From the NCBI GenBank assembly GCA_029261155.1, contig JAJDBW010000056.1, forward strand, positions 1 to 46,377: 46,377 nucleotides of DNA. The letters are read 5' to 3'. The notes under the pieces are model-generated. The model was not told the origin of the DNA, searched no databases, and saw nothing but the letters and a program-made list of their open reading frames with translations. The stretch comes from Nitrospirota bacterium. Lineage in GTDB: Bacteria > Nitrospirota > Nitrospiria > SBBL01 > JAADHI01. Shown in pieces: positions 32,674 through 40,738 of this stretch (positions within the stretch are counted from its first letter, which is position 1; each line of letters starts with the position of its first letter). A program made the position numbers and the translations under genes.

Positions 32674-34125
32674 CTAAATCTGCCGTTTTCTGCGGTTTGC
32701 CGGTTCAATATTGAGCCAGGCTCGGTACTTAGTCACCGTCCTTCTTGCAATAGCAACATCTTGTTTTTTCAAGCACTCAACGATTTCTTGATCCTTTAAG
32801 GGCCGAGAGGCATCTTCCTCTTCGACCATCTTACGTATCATCTCCCGAACGGCGATCGACGACATGTTCTCCACGCCATCTCCGACGCGTGGGAGACTGC
32901 TGTTGAAAAAGAATTTAAGTTCGTAAATCCCTTGGGGCGTATGCATGTATTTATTGGTGGTCACGCGGCTGACGGTGGATTCGTGCATAGAAATATCATC
33001 CGCCACCTGCCTCAAGATCAGCGGCTTCAAATATTGAACCCCCTTGTCCAAAAAATCCTGCTGAAACTTAACGATACTTTCGCCCACAAGTTGAATCGTT
33101 CGGTTGCGCTGCTCGATACTTCGAACCAACCAAAGTGCTGAGCGGAACTTTTCTTCAAGATAGGTTTTAGTCGATGATGTAATACTGCCTTTCGAGCGCA
33201 GCAGAGACTGATAATAGGGACTGATTTTTAATCTCGGAAGACCATCATCGTTTAACATGACGACGTACTTTCCTTCCGACTTGGCCACATAAATATCGGG
33301 AATTATATAGGCGTTTTCTGAGGAAAAATAGGGGCGGCCGGGTTTCGGTTCCAAATGTTCAATGACGTGTGCCGCTGCAGCCACATCGTCCATCGTAACG
33401 TCACAAGCTTTGGCAATGTTTTGATATCTTCTTTTCTCCAAGTCGGGCAAGTAATTTTCGATAATGTCCTCGACCAGCGAGCCTGAAAGTTCCAGCTGCT
33501 TGACCTGGATCAGCAAGCATTCTTTTAAATTTCTTGCGGCAACACCGACCGGATCGAAAGCTTGAACAACACTGAGTACCTCTTGGACCGCTTTAATCGA
33601 GGCTCCGAGCGAAACGGCAATCTCTTCGATGGGCGTTTCCAAATAACCGTTTTCGTCGATTTCGCCGATGATGGCCGTCCCGATTCTATTTTCTTTTTCG
33701 GTGAATGGGGAAAGCCCCAGCTGCCAAAGCAAATGATCCACAAGCGATGTGGTTTTCGCCAAGGTTTGCTCATAGGAAGGACGCTCCTCGTCGCGGTCCG
33801 GTTTCGAGCCACTCCAGCCTTCATCGCGGTCGTCATCGAGGTAGTATTCTTCCCATTTTAAATCGAATTCCTCTTTTTTTTCAGGGCCGTCTTCCGGCTC
33901 AGCTCCCTCACTTTCGGCGCTGGTCCCGGATTCCTCTTCCGGCGCCTCCGTCACCCCGTCTTCTAAGACGGGGTTTTCAACCATTTCTTGATTGATCACT
34001 TGGTCAAGCTCAAGCTTAGAGAGCTGGAGCAACTTAATCGCCTGCTGAAGCTGAGGGGTCATCACCAGCTTCTGGGCCATTTTTAATTCAAGCCGGGGTT
34101 TCATGCCCCCGTCAGACCAAGACAT
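32674..34125 (-). CDS. rpoN: RNA polymerase sigma-54 factor
   Basis: A 483-residue sigma-54. Region I is Gln/Leu-rich (LKMAQKLVMTPQLQQAIKLL), region II is a long acidic stretch (about residues 60-115), then comes the core-binding domain with DPVGVAARNLKECL. The DNA-binding helix-turn-helix region holds ISMHESTVSRVTTNKYMHTP. The RpoN box is ARRTVTKYRA at 460-469, with Thr-Lys in place of the usual Ala-Lys. ATG 34125 with GAGG upstream is preferred to the internal ATG at 34104. It would drive enhancer-dependent promoters; pilin genes are frequent sigma-54 targets, but none is seen here. Confidence 0.96.
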   Translation of the reverse strand: MSWSDGGMKPRLELKMAQKLVMTPQLQQAIKLLQLSKLELDQVINQEMVENPVLEDGVTEAPEEESGTSAESEGAEPEDGPEKKEEFDLKWEEYYLDDDRDEGWSGSKPDRDEERPSYEQTLAKTTSLVDHLLWQLGLSPFTEKENRIGTAIIGEIDENGYLETPIEEIAVSLGASIKAVQEVLSVVQAFDPVGVAARNLKECLLIQVKQLELSGSLVEDIIENYLPDLEKRRYQNIAKACDVTMDDVAAAAHVIEHLEPKPGRPYFSSENAYIIPDIYVAKSEGKYVVMLNDDGLPRLKISPYYQSLLRSKGSITSSTKTYLEEKFRSALWLVRSIEQRNRTIQLVGESIVKFQQDFLDKGVQYLKPLILRQVADDISMHESTVSRVTTNKYMHTPQGIYELKFFFNSSLPRVGDGVENMSSIAVREMIRKMVEEEDASRPLKDQEIVECLKKQDVAIARRTVTKYRAWLNIEPANRRKRQI

Positions 34126-34137
34126 TGCGCGACCTCA

Positions 34138-34884
34138 TCAATTAATATAGTGCTCGGCGTACTGCCCTTGCCATTGAAATTTTTCGCCCAGGTAAATGGC
34201 TCTGGCCTTCGGACTTTCTGCGATTTCGGATGGGCTTCCTGAAATCAAGATCTCCCCTTCATGAATGATATAGGCCCGATCGGTAATATTGAGGGTCTCT
34301 CGGACATTGTGATCGGTGATGAGTACGCCAATCCCTTTTTCCTTCAAATGAGAGATGGTTTTCTGAAGCTCTAAGACAACGATCGGGTCGATACCCGCAA
34401 AAGGTTCGTCCAAAAGAATGAATTGAGGAGAAAGGACCAAGGCGCGGGTAATCTCGAGACGCCGTCGCTCGCCCCCCGATAAGGTATAGGCCTTGTGCTT
34501 CGCCAAGTGAGCGATGCTGAGTTCATGCAGAAGGCTTTGAAGTCGGGTTTCACGCTCCGAAGCAGAGAGGTCGAGCGTTTCCAAGACAATCATAATATTT
34601 TCTTCCACGGTGAGCTTTCTGAATATAGAGGCTTCCTGCGGCAAGTAGCTCAGTCCCTGGCGAGCACGGCGATACATCGGCATTTTTGTAATGTCTGTGC
34701 CGTTTAGGCTCACTTCCCCTTGACTGGGCGTCGTCAACCCCACAATCATGTAAAAAGTCGTGGTCTTTCCCGCGCCGTTGGGCCCCAACAAGCCGACGAC
34801 CTCTCCCGGATTTACGTAAATACTCACATCCCGGACCACCTTTCGGTGGTTGTAACTTTTTTCGAGGCCGGAGGCCTTCAGCAT
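34138..34884 (-). CDS. lptB: LPS export ABC ATPase LptB
   Basis: A 248-residue cytoplasmic ATPase that powers extraction of LPS by LptFG. Walker [10 protein letters not shown] is at residues 34-42, the signature LSGGE at 135-139, Walker B FILLDE at 155-160, and the H-loop follows in [11 protein letters not shown]. The segment [19 protein letters not shown] is typical of LptB. The start [11 protein letters not shown] at 34884 matches the family; the frame extends 10 codons further to ATG 34914, which has no ribosome-binding site. It lies 12 bases upstream of rpoN. lptF and lptG are not in the window. Confidence 0.95.
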   Translation of the reverse strand: MLKASGLEKSYNHRKVVRDVSIYVNPGEVVGLLGPNGAGKTTTFYMIVGLTTPSQGEVSLNGTDITKMPMYRRARQGLSYLPQEASIFRKLTVEENIMIVLETLDLSASERETRLQSLLHELSIAHLAKHKAYTLSGGERRRLEITRALVLSPQFILLDEPFAGIDPIVVLELQKTISHLKEKGIGVLITDHNVRETLNITDRAYIIHEGEILISGSPSEIAESPKARAIYLGEKFQWQGQYAEHYIN

Positions 34885-34988
34885 AATTTTCTTCGACTCA
34901 CGACGCTGACGCATTTATACATAGACACAAAGTCCCCGTATCCTAAGCTTCTTTTCTGAACTTTTATTATAAACCAAAAAATGCCGAT

Positions 34989-35534
34989 TTATTTTTTACG
35001 AAAACCGGCGCCGGCCTTGTTCTCGTGAATAACAACCTCGCTCTCTGCGACCAGTGTTCGTTCTTCGTTCATATAAATGGTAATGACCGAGCCCTTCACT
35101 TGATAACCCTCTTCCCAGACTTCCGGATTTCCAGTCAAGGTAATAATCTCTTTTCCTCGCTCGTAAATTCCCTGCTCGGCCTTGGCGTGTTGCTTTCCTT
35201 TTGTAATCTGCACATTTCCGGAGGCAATAATTTTAGACACTTGCTGTTCGCCGTTTCCATCCGGGAGGAAGGTCGAAGCGGGTGCTGATCGCTCTAAAAA
35301 AACTTCGGCGCGTTCCGACTCGATAACAAGGTCCTTATTGATGATCTTGACGTTTCCTTCAAAAATAATTTTATCTTTGAGGTTTTGAAGAACCATCTTT
35401 TTTGAACTGATCGATACCGGTCCACCCTTGACCTGGGAAAGCGGTGTCTCGGCGGCATAAAGACGCAACCCGGCGTTAAAAATAAAAAGGGGAAGAAAAA
35501 ATAGAGGGAGTCTACTTAACCAGCGCTTTGACAT
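34989..35534 (-). CDS. lptA: LPS transport periplasmic protein LptA
   Basis: A 181-residue OstA-fold protein with an N-terminal export segment (LSRLPLFFLPLFIFNAGLRL, then YAAE). The beta-jellyroll has repeating strands such as VSISSKKMVLQNLKDKIIFE and GNVQITKGKQHAKAEQGIYE. LptA polymerises into the periplasmic bridge for LPS between LptC and LptD. ATG 35534 is preferred over the TTG at 35567 because it gives a normal signal peptide. It overlaps the end of lptC by 23 bases. The ribosome-binding site is weak, consistent with coupling to lptC. Confidence 0.9.
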   Translation of the reverse strand: MSKRWLSRLPLFFLPLFIFNAGLRLYAAETPLSQVKGGPVSISSKKMVLQNLKDKIIFEGNVKIINKDLVIESERAEVFLERSAPASTFLPDGNGEQQVSKIIASGNVQITKGKQHAKAEQGIYERGKEIITLTGNPEVWEEGYQVKGSVITIYMNEERTLVAESEVVIHENKAGAGFRKK

Positions 35535-36078
35535 CACCCAAAATAACCATCTCTTGTCGGTCCACAAAGATACTCAGGGCATCGCCGTCAATTTCAGTTT
35601 GAGGTCCTGAAATGTGGACCGGCCCTTCCGCAAAAAGGGTTCGTTGATCCTCATTCCAAAGCAATCCGGGCGTTTGCACTGTGTAGTGGTTTTCGAGCGT
35701 AATCGTCATCGGTCCGGACAGATTTCGCACTGTAAAATCTTTTTTCTCCGAATCGATCTCTCCCGTCTCGCCTTTTATATGAAATGAATGGCCTTCGCCA
35801 TAGGGAATGGTTGCGATTATATTCTCAAGACGTGCCGTTTGGCTGGCTTCATACAGGGCGCCCTTAGTGGCCTGCAAAATCAGAGGGTTCTCCCCTTCAC
35901 GGGTGCGTACAAAAGAAAACGATTCCAGCCGCACATCCGCCTCTTTATCGATATTTCGCTGAATCACCGGTGGGTTTTTTTCTCTTAGGTTCGAAACCAC
36001 GGAGAAGGCAAGAAATGACATCATTCCCATCGCAAACAGCAATAACAAGGTTTTCGACTCAAATCGACGGATGACCAT
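35512..36078 (-). CDS. lptC: LPS export protein LptC
   Basis: A 188-residue bitopic inner-membrane protein with one N-terminal helix (TLLLLFAMGMMSFLAFSVV) and a periplasmic OstA-like jellyroll (FHIKGETGEIDSEKKDFTVR, ENHYTVQTPGLLWNEDQRTL). It receives LPS from LptBFG and passes it to LptA. It is the first gene of the lptC-lptA-lptB-rpoN run and is divergent from the exported protein at 36249. Confidence 0.9.
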   Translation of the reverse strand: MVIRRFESKTLLLLFAMGMMSFLAFSVVSNLREKNPPVIQRNIDKEADVRLESFSFVRTREGENPLILQATKGALYEASQTARLENIIATIPYGEGHSFHIKGETGEIDSEKKDFTVRNLSGPMTITLENHYTVQTPGLLWNEDQRTLFAEGPVHISGPQTEIDGDALSIFVDRQEMVILGDVKALVK

Positions 36079-36107
36079 GACCTAAAAGTAACATAATTGA
36101 GATAACG

Positions 36108-36136
36108 AGTAAAGCCGATAGGGCTGTCTATGGCAA
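36108..36136 (-). promoter_or_regulatory. Possible promoter of the lptC-rpoN run
   Basis: On the minus strand TTGCCA (36131-36136), a 17-nt spacer and TTTACT (36108-36113) form a weak sigma-70-like pair about 30 bases before the lptC ATG. The -10 is poor (4 of 6), so this is tentative. Confidence 0.35.
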
Positions 36137-36183
36137 GAGTCTTGCACTATTTGGAACGCCGGAAATAAGGACGGCCTTTTTCC

Positions 36184-36212
36184 TTGATTTTAAGGGAAAA
36201 TAAAGCTAGGAT
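36184..36212 (+). promoter_or_regulatory. Sigma-70-like promoter for the Lys-rich exported protein
   Basis: TTGATT at 36184-36189, a 17-nt spacer, TAGGAT at 36207-36212. It has the same -10 sequence and spacing as the promoter at 15390-15418. It leaves about 30 nt of leader with GGAGG at 36239-36243, 5 bases before ATG 36249. Confidence 0.55.
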
Positions 36213-36248
36213 TGGCATTCGTAACCCTAGACCCCCTTGGAGGAAGTG

Positions 36249-36893
36249 ATGATTAAAAAAACCTTCGTATTCCTTTTTGCGATCTCTTTTATCCTGAGTA
36301 TCACCCATCCGGTATCGGCGGCGAAGAAAAAGCGCTTCGACCAAAGCTACGATAAAGTTTGGGATGCCGCAAAGGCCGTTGTCGACGAAAAAGGCCTGGG
36401 GAAACACCCACATGGCAAGGCAAAAGGCAAAAAGAAAAAAGGGAAAATTAAAACACCCGTTTACCGCTATTTTAAAATATCTTCGGCAAGACCCGTGGTC
36501 GAGACGCAGTACCGTGATTCTTATGTTATCAAAATCAAAAAGGTTGAGGTTCCTGTCCCCCAACCTGCCGCGGCAAAAACACCTAAAGTAGAAGAAAATG
36601 CCGCAGCCGATGTCACCTTGAAACCGGGAGATACGGCGGTCGATGCAAAGAAAGCACCCGTAGCGCCGAAGGTCGAAACCACGACCAAGGTCGATCTCTC
36701 CATAAAACGCACTTTCGAGATCTGGGTCGAGGCAACACGGACATGGGACAAGGCGAATCCCAAAGAACATAATGTTGGCTATAGCGAGGCTTATTTGATG
36801 AAAGCGATCGAGGCGCGATTGTCGGGCAAAGGCGCTGGCAAAAAAGTAGAGCAGGCCAATTTAAATATCAACCCGCCCATTGTTGTGGAATAA
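36249..36893 (+). CDS. Lys-rich exported protein of unknown function
   Basis: A 214-residue protein with a signal peptide (MIKKTFVFLFAISFILSITH, cleavage near PVSA-AKK). The mature part has FDQSYDKVWDAAKAVVDEKG, then a very basic loop (KHPHGKAKGKKKKGKIK), a Pro/Ala/Val linker (about residues 100-150) and a C-terminal part RTFEIWVEATRTWDKANPKE ending near NINPPIVVE. The YDKVWDAA start is reminiscent of small periplasmic domains in envelope lipoproteins such as BamC, but no family is assigned. GGAGG before ATG 36249 fixes the start. It has its own promoter and a strong terminator, so it is a single-gene unit. Confidence 0.7.
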   Translation: MIKKTFVFLFAISFILSITHPVSAAKKKRFDQSYDKVWDAAKAVVDEKGLGKHPHGKAKGKKKKGKIKTPVYRYFKISSARPVVETQYRDSYVIKIKKVEVPVPQPAAAKTPKVEENAAADVTLKPGDTAVDAKKAPVAPKVETTTKVDLSIKRTFEIWVEATRTWDKANPKEHNVGYSEAYLMKAIEARLSGKGAGKKVEQANLNINPPIVVE

Positions 36894-36920
36894 CTCAAAT
36901 ACAAAAAGACCGAAGATTTT

Positions 36921-36953
36921 AAAAAGGCACCCCGAGATATAGGGTGCCTTTTT
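36921..36953 (+). terminator. Intrinsic terminator after the Lys-rich exported protein
   Basis: AAAAAGGCACCC at 36921-36932 pairs with GGGTGCCTTTTT at 36942-36953 across a 9-nt loop, followed by ATTTT. A 12-bp stem with a T run is a classic rho-independent terminator. The stem is symmetric and could also work on the other strand. Confidence 0.85.
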
Positions 36954-37031
36954 ATTTTCAAACACCTTACTCGCCGATCCGAATCCCTTGATCCTGAGGG
37001 TAAAACACCTCGGTAAATCCCACGAAACGAT

Positions 37032-37060
37032 TTGACATTTTTTTTACATCCGCTTATTCT
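37032..37060 (+). promoter_or_regulatory. Sigma-70-type promoter of the FlgT-like/uppS-proS run
   Basis: TTGACA at 37032-37037, a 17-nt spacer and TATTCT at 37055-37060, about 30 bases before ATG 37091. The -35 is consensus and the -10 has four of six matches. It is the only clear promoter seen before the long uppS-to-proS gene run. Confidence 0.65.
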
Positions 37061-37090
37061 TTCACTCTTATAGGACAATCAAGCAAAAAG

Positions 37091-37867
37091 ATGAATGCAG
37101 TTCAAAACTCACGAATGCCCGGGCTGTTTTTATCCCTCTTCTTTTCATTTCTGCTTATCGGATTGGATTTCGGATTGCTAAACGCCCAGTCGGAAACAGC
37201 CGAAAATGCCATCGAAGGCAATATTGACGATATCGCCCGAGCAATATTGACCTATTTCCCAAAAGTCGTTGGAGAGGTGGTCGCCATTGAGGCCAACCGG
37301 GTTGAAGTGGCCTTCGGAAAAGAACACCAAATTGCACCCGGCATCTTGCTGACCGTTTTTCGAGAAGGCGAGGCCTTTGGTCATCCCGTCACAGGGGTTC
37401 CGCTCGGTAAATTCGAAGATCGAATCGCCACGCTCGAAGCGCTCCGATTCGATCCGCCGAATCTCATCGCCATTCCAATCGAAACGACGGGGGAAATCAT
37501 GGAGGGCGACGGCGTTCGCATTCCGGCAACGCGCATCCCCTTGACGGTCTCCGTTTCATCTGAGTCGGATCATGTCTTTTTGATGAATGAGCTAGTCTCC
37601 GCGCTGAGTGATACCGGCCGCTTCCAAATCAAAACTCTTTCGCCGGGCGCCGACCTCAAAACTGCCCTGCAATCCGGAACGGATTATCATGCACAAATCT
37701 CCACGGCGCGAATTGACGATCGGTTTTCGATACACCTTAAAATTCAAAATACACGCACTGGAAAAGACCTTGCTTCTCTAGATGTCTTAATCAATCAGTC
37801 AGAAGAAAGCGATTTGATCTTAGAACATCTTCAGTTCCAACTTTTTGAACAACGGCAGAAAAACTAG
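37091..37867 (+). CDS. Exported protein with a FlgT C-terminal-like domain
   Basis: A 258-residue protein with a signal peptide (GLFLSLFFSFLLIGLDFGLL, cleavage near NAQ-SET). Residues about 55-135 follow the pattern of the flagellar assembly protein T C-terminal domain: GEVVAIEANRVEVAFGKEHQ, IAPGILLTVFREGE, GHPVTGVPLGKFEDRIATLE. The C-terminal half (about 150-255) resembles CsgG-like alpha/beta proteins in rhythm but is not assigned. No flagellar genes are in the window, so an envelope role of unknown kind is more likely. It is the first gene after the promoter at 37032 and precedes uppS by 28 bases. Confidence 0.65.
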   Translation: MNAVQNSRMPGLFLSLFFSFLLIGLDFGLLNAQSETAENAIEGNIDDIARAILTYFPKVVGEVVAIEANRVEVAFGKEHQIAPGILLTVFREGEAFGHPVTGVPLGKFEDRIATLEALRFDPPNLIAIPIETTGEIMEGDGVRIPATRIPLTVSVSSESDHVFLMNELVSALSDTGRFQIKTLSPGADLKTALQSGTDYHAQISTARIDDRFSIHLKIQNTRTGKDLASLDVLINQSEESDLILEHLQFQLFEQRQKN

Positions 37868-37895
37868 TTTCCTGAAGTCATCGTGCAAGGGCACC

Positions 37896-38708
37896 ATGTC
37901 CAAGTTAAGCGAAAAAGAACTCCTCCACGCCATCGACAAGGCTAACCTTCCAAAACATGTCGCGATTATTATGGATGGCAATGGACGCTGGGCCGCGCAA
38001 CGCCATCTCCCTCGGATTTCGGGCCACCAACGCGGGATTCGCTCCGTCCGGGAAATTATCACCTTCGCCCGCGAAATCGGGATTGAAACACTCACCCTCT
38101 ATGCCTTTTCCAACGAAAACTGGAACCGTCCCGCGAAAGAAATTACGCAATTGATGATCTTGCTTGAACGTTACCTACTGAAAGAACTTTCGACCCTGAT
38201 GAAAAATGGAATTCGATTTCGCGCCATCGGGCAAATCGACCGTCTGCAAACCTCGGTTTCGAAGCTCATCCGCTCGGTCGAGGAAGAAACTCAGGAAAAT
38301 GATCAAATGACCTTGGTCCTCGCTTTAAGTTACGGCGGCCGAACAGAAATAATCGATGCGGTTAAACAAGTGTGCGAATCGGTACAAAAAGAAAAGCTGG
38401 CCTTAAAGGATTTGGATGAGGAATGCTTCGCATCCTTCCTCTATTCGAAGGACATACCCGACCCTGATCTCATGATCCGAACGAGCGGCGAGGTCCGGAT
38501 CAGCAACTTCTTTCTTTGGCAAGTGGCCTATACCGAGCTTTACTTCACGAAAACCCTATGGCCCGATTTCAGAAAAAAGGATTTCCTACAGGCCCTCCTA
38601 GATTATCAAGGCCGGGAGCGCCGTTTTGGCCATGTCTCGGGAATAGATGCCGTCCCAGAACCCACCGGCACCGCGCACCATCGCGAGAAGCCCTCCGCGG
38701 AGAGTTAG
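37896..38708 (+). CDS. uppS: Isoprenyl transferase (undecaprenyl diphosphate synthase)
   Basis: A 270-residue cis-prenyltransferase that extends farnesyl diphosphate to undecaprenyl diphosphate, the carrier lipid for peptidoglycan and O-antigen. Family motifs are HVAIIMDGNGRWA (catalytic Asp27), GHQRGIRSVREI, TLYAFSNENWNRP, SYGGRTEI, and the C-terminal DLMIRTSGEVRISNFFLWQV with AYTELYF. ATG 37896 is selected by AAGGG upstream and by family length; the frame extends 17 codons earlier. It overlaps the probable ribosome-binding site of cdsA. Confidence 0.96.
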   Translation: MSKLSEKELLHAIDKANLPKHVAIIMDGNGRWAAQRHLPRISGHQRGIRSVREIITFAREIGIETLTLYAFSNENWNRPAKEITQLMILLERYLLKELSTLMKNGIRFRAIGQIDRLQTSVSKLIRSVEEETQENDQMTLVLALSYGGRTEIIDAVKQVCESVQKEKLALKDLDEECFASFLYSKDIPDPDLMIRTSGEVRISNFFLWQVAYTELYFTKTLWPDFRKKDFLQALLDYQGRERRFGHVSGIDAVPEPTGTAHHREKPSAES

Positions 38709-38713
38709 ACATT
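38699..38713 (+). promoter_or_regulatory. Ribosome-binding site and probable ATT start of cdsA
   Basis: GGAGAG at 38699-38704 lies inside the end of uppS, 8 bases (counted from GGAG) before ATT at 38711-38713 in the cdsA frame. No ATG, GTG or TTG occurs at a suitable place, so ATT is the best supported initiation codon. Confidence 0.5.
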
Positions 38714-39505
38714 CGTTCAAGCCGCCTCCTCACCGCAGCCTTCTTATTACCCGCCGTCATTGGACTCATCTGGACGCTCCCGCCTTTTTCCTTCTTCCTG
38801 TTTATCGCCCTTGTTATTCTTCGCGTTCAATACGAATATTATCTTCTGGTTTTCACAAAAGAAGAAAAAGGGCTTATTTTTTTCGGGCTGGGGCTCGGCT
38901 TCTGCTTCTTAAGCGTAATTTACTACCGCCTCCCCTTGCTGCCCACGCTATTCGGCTTAATTTTTATGGTCTTACTCCATAGCCTTTCGACGCTCCACGA
39001 GATCGAAAAAACCTTATCGAAATCGGCCCTGCTTTTCTTCGGCATCGCCTACGTCGCCGGCTTCTTAAGTTATCTGATTCTCATCCGCCAGCATTCGCTT
39101 GGAAGAGAACTGATTTTTTTCATCCTAATCATGACTTGGGGCGGCGATGCCGGCGCCTACTATGTTGGCCGAGCGCTCGGAAAACACAAGCTGGCCCCGC
39201 GCGTCAGCCCCAACAAAACCATCGAAGGAGCGCTCGGCGGCCTCGGCATCGGATTTCTTGGAGGTGCCGCAGCGAAGCTGAGCTTTCTTCCTTTCTTTTC
39301 ATGGGGAGATCTCATCGCCCTCTCCCTCTTACTCGGTGTCTTCGGACAATTGGGCGATTTGGTCGAATCGATGTTGAAGCGCTCGGCTGGAGTAAAAGAT
39401 TCCAGCGCGCTCGTTCCGGCCCATGGCGGCCTTTTCGACAAACTCGATAGTATTGCGTTTGCCGCACCGCTTCTCTATTATTACTTGATCCTTTTCAAAT
39501 CCTAA
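38711..39505 (+). CDS. cdsA: Phosphatidate cytidylyltransferase
   Basis: An integral membrane enzyme (264 residues from the ATT at 38711) that makes CDP-diacylglycerol from phosphatidic acid and CTP, the precursor of all phospholipids. Several helices are followed by the family signature: WGGDAGAYYVGRALGKHKLA, PRVSPNKTIEGALGGLGIGF, and SMLKRSAGVKDSSALVPAHG, then GLFDKLDSIAFAAP. The frame can be read back to ATG 38516, but residues before 38711 are Pro/Arg-rich shadow of uppS and do not fit the family, which begins close to RLLTAAFLLPAVIGL. The next gene, dxr, starts 31 bases after its stop. Confidence 0.93.
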   Translation: MRSSRLLTAAFLLPAVIGLIWTLPPFSFFLFIALVILRVQYEYYLLVFTKEEKGLIFFGLGLGFCFLSVIYYRLPLLPTLFGLIFMVLLHSLSTLHEIEKTLSKSALLFFGIAYVAGFLSYLILIRQHSLGRELIFFILIMTWGGDAGAYYVGRALGKHKLAPRVSPNKTIEGALGGLGIGFLGGAAAKLSFLPFFSWGDLIALSLLLGVFGQLGDLVESMLKRSAGVKDSSALVPAHGGLFDKLDSIAFAAPLLYYYLILFKS

Positions 39506-39536
39506 GGCTTTCCAGCCGAACTGGAGCACAAAGAGC

Positions 39537-40700
39537 ATGAAGAACATTGTCATCCTCGGCGCAACCGGCTCCATCGGGGACAGCACCCTGGATATCATCA
39601 GCCGCTTTCCCGGTCAATTCCGCATTCTCGGATTGACGGCAAAATCGCGTGATGCCAAGCTTGAAAAACTGATTGAACGCCATGCTCCCAAGGTGGTTGC
39701 CTTGGCCGACCTCAAGGCGGCGGCCGCCCTCAAAAAACGGATCGGCAACAAGCGCGTGAAAGTTTTGGCGGGCGAAGCCGGTCTCGTGGAGGTCGCAGGC
39801 CTAGCCGAAGCCGACTTGGTGATTTCGGCCATCGTCGGCGCCGCCGGGCTGCTCCCGACGCTCTCGGCCATTCAAGCCGGAAAAACGGTCGCCTTGGCGA
39901 ATAAGGAACCGCTCGTCATGGCGGGTGAAATTATTCAGCGGGAAGCCAAATTAAAAGGGGTCTCCATTCTGCCCATCGACAGCGAGCACTCTGCTGTATT
40001 TCAGGCACTCCATGGGGAACGGCACGAAGACATCAAACGCATGATTCTCACCGCCTCGGGTGGCCCGCTCCTTCGGCATTCGGACATTGAAAAACGCAAA
40101 GTCACTCGAAAAGAGGCTCTGGCGCACCCAAACTGGAAAATGGGGCCGAAAATCTCCATTGATTCCGCGACTTTAATGAATAAAGGGCTTGAAATTATTG
40201 AAGCCCGATGGCTTTTCGACCTCCCGCCTGATAAAATTGACGTTGTGATTCATCCACAAAGTATTATTCATTCTATGGTCGAGTTTGTCGATCGCTCCGT
40301 CATCGCCCAGTTGGGATTGCCCGATATGCGAACGCCGATTTCTTACGTCTTACACTACCCCAAACGCGCGCCGCTCGATCTCCCTTCTCTTGACTTAGCG
40401 ACAGTGGGAACGCTAACATTCGAGAAACCCGATTTGAAGGCCTTTCCCTTGCTTAACACGGCCTATGAAACCTTGAAGAGCGGTGGCACGCTTCCAGCGG
40501 TTTTAAATGCAGCCAACGAGGAAGCAGTCGCGGCCTTTTTAAACGCGCAAATCGGCTTTACTGAGATCGAGGCGGTTATCCACCAAACGCTTGAAGCCCA
40601 TTCGCCCCAGTCTGCTGATACCTTGGAAGCGGTCATCGAAGCCGATGAATGGGCACGGATGGAAGGCAAGCGTTGGATTCGACACTATGCCCGCTGCTGA
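39537..40700 (+). CDS. dxr: 1-deoxy-D-xylulose 5-phosphate reductoisomerase
   Basis: A 387-residue cytosolic enzyme that converts DXP to methylerythritol phosphate with NADPH and Mn/Mg, the committed step of the MEP pathway. The NADPH site is GATGSIGDSTLDII at residues 8-21. The conserved segments ANKEPLVMAGE, PIDSEHSAVFQAL, ASGGPLLRH and MGPKISIDSATLMNKGLEII (with EARWLF after) carry the metal and substrate ligands. Length is normal. It feeds the same pathway as ispG downstream and supplies precursors for uppS. Confidence 0.97.
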   Translation: MKNIVILGATGSIGDSTLDIISRFPGQFRILGLTAKSRDAKLEKLIERHAPKVVALADLKAAAALKKRIGNKRVKVLAGEAGLVEVAGLAEADLVISAIVGAAGLLPTLSAIQAGKTVALANKEPLVMAGEIIQREAKLKGVSILPIDSEHSAVFQALHGERHEDIKRMILTASGGPLLRHSDIEKRKVTRKEALAHPNWKMGPKISIDSATLMNKGLEIIEARWLFDLPPDKIDVVIHPQSIIHSMVEFVDRSVIAQLGLPDMRTPISYVLHYPKRAPLDLPSLDLATVGTLTFEKPDLKAFPLLNTAYETLKSGGTLPAVLNAANEEAVAAFLNAQIGFTEIEAVIHQTLEAHSPQSADTLEAVIEADEWARMEGKRWIRHYARC

Positions 40701-40738
40701 AGCCCTCGACGGATTAAAAGTATATAGGAGTCATCAAG

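Noticed and set aside
38516-38710. Upstream ATG starts for cdsA overlapping uppS
   Set aside because: The extra residues are Pro/Arg-rich and match no cdsA family member; they are the shifted reading of uppS.
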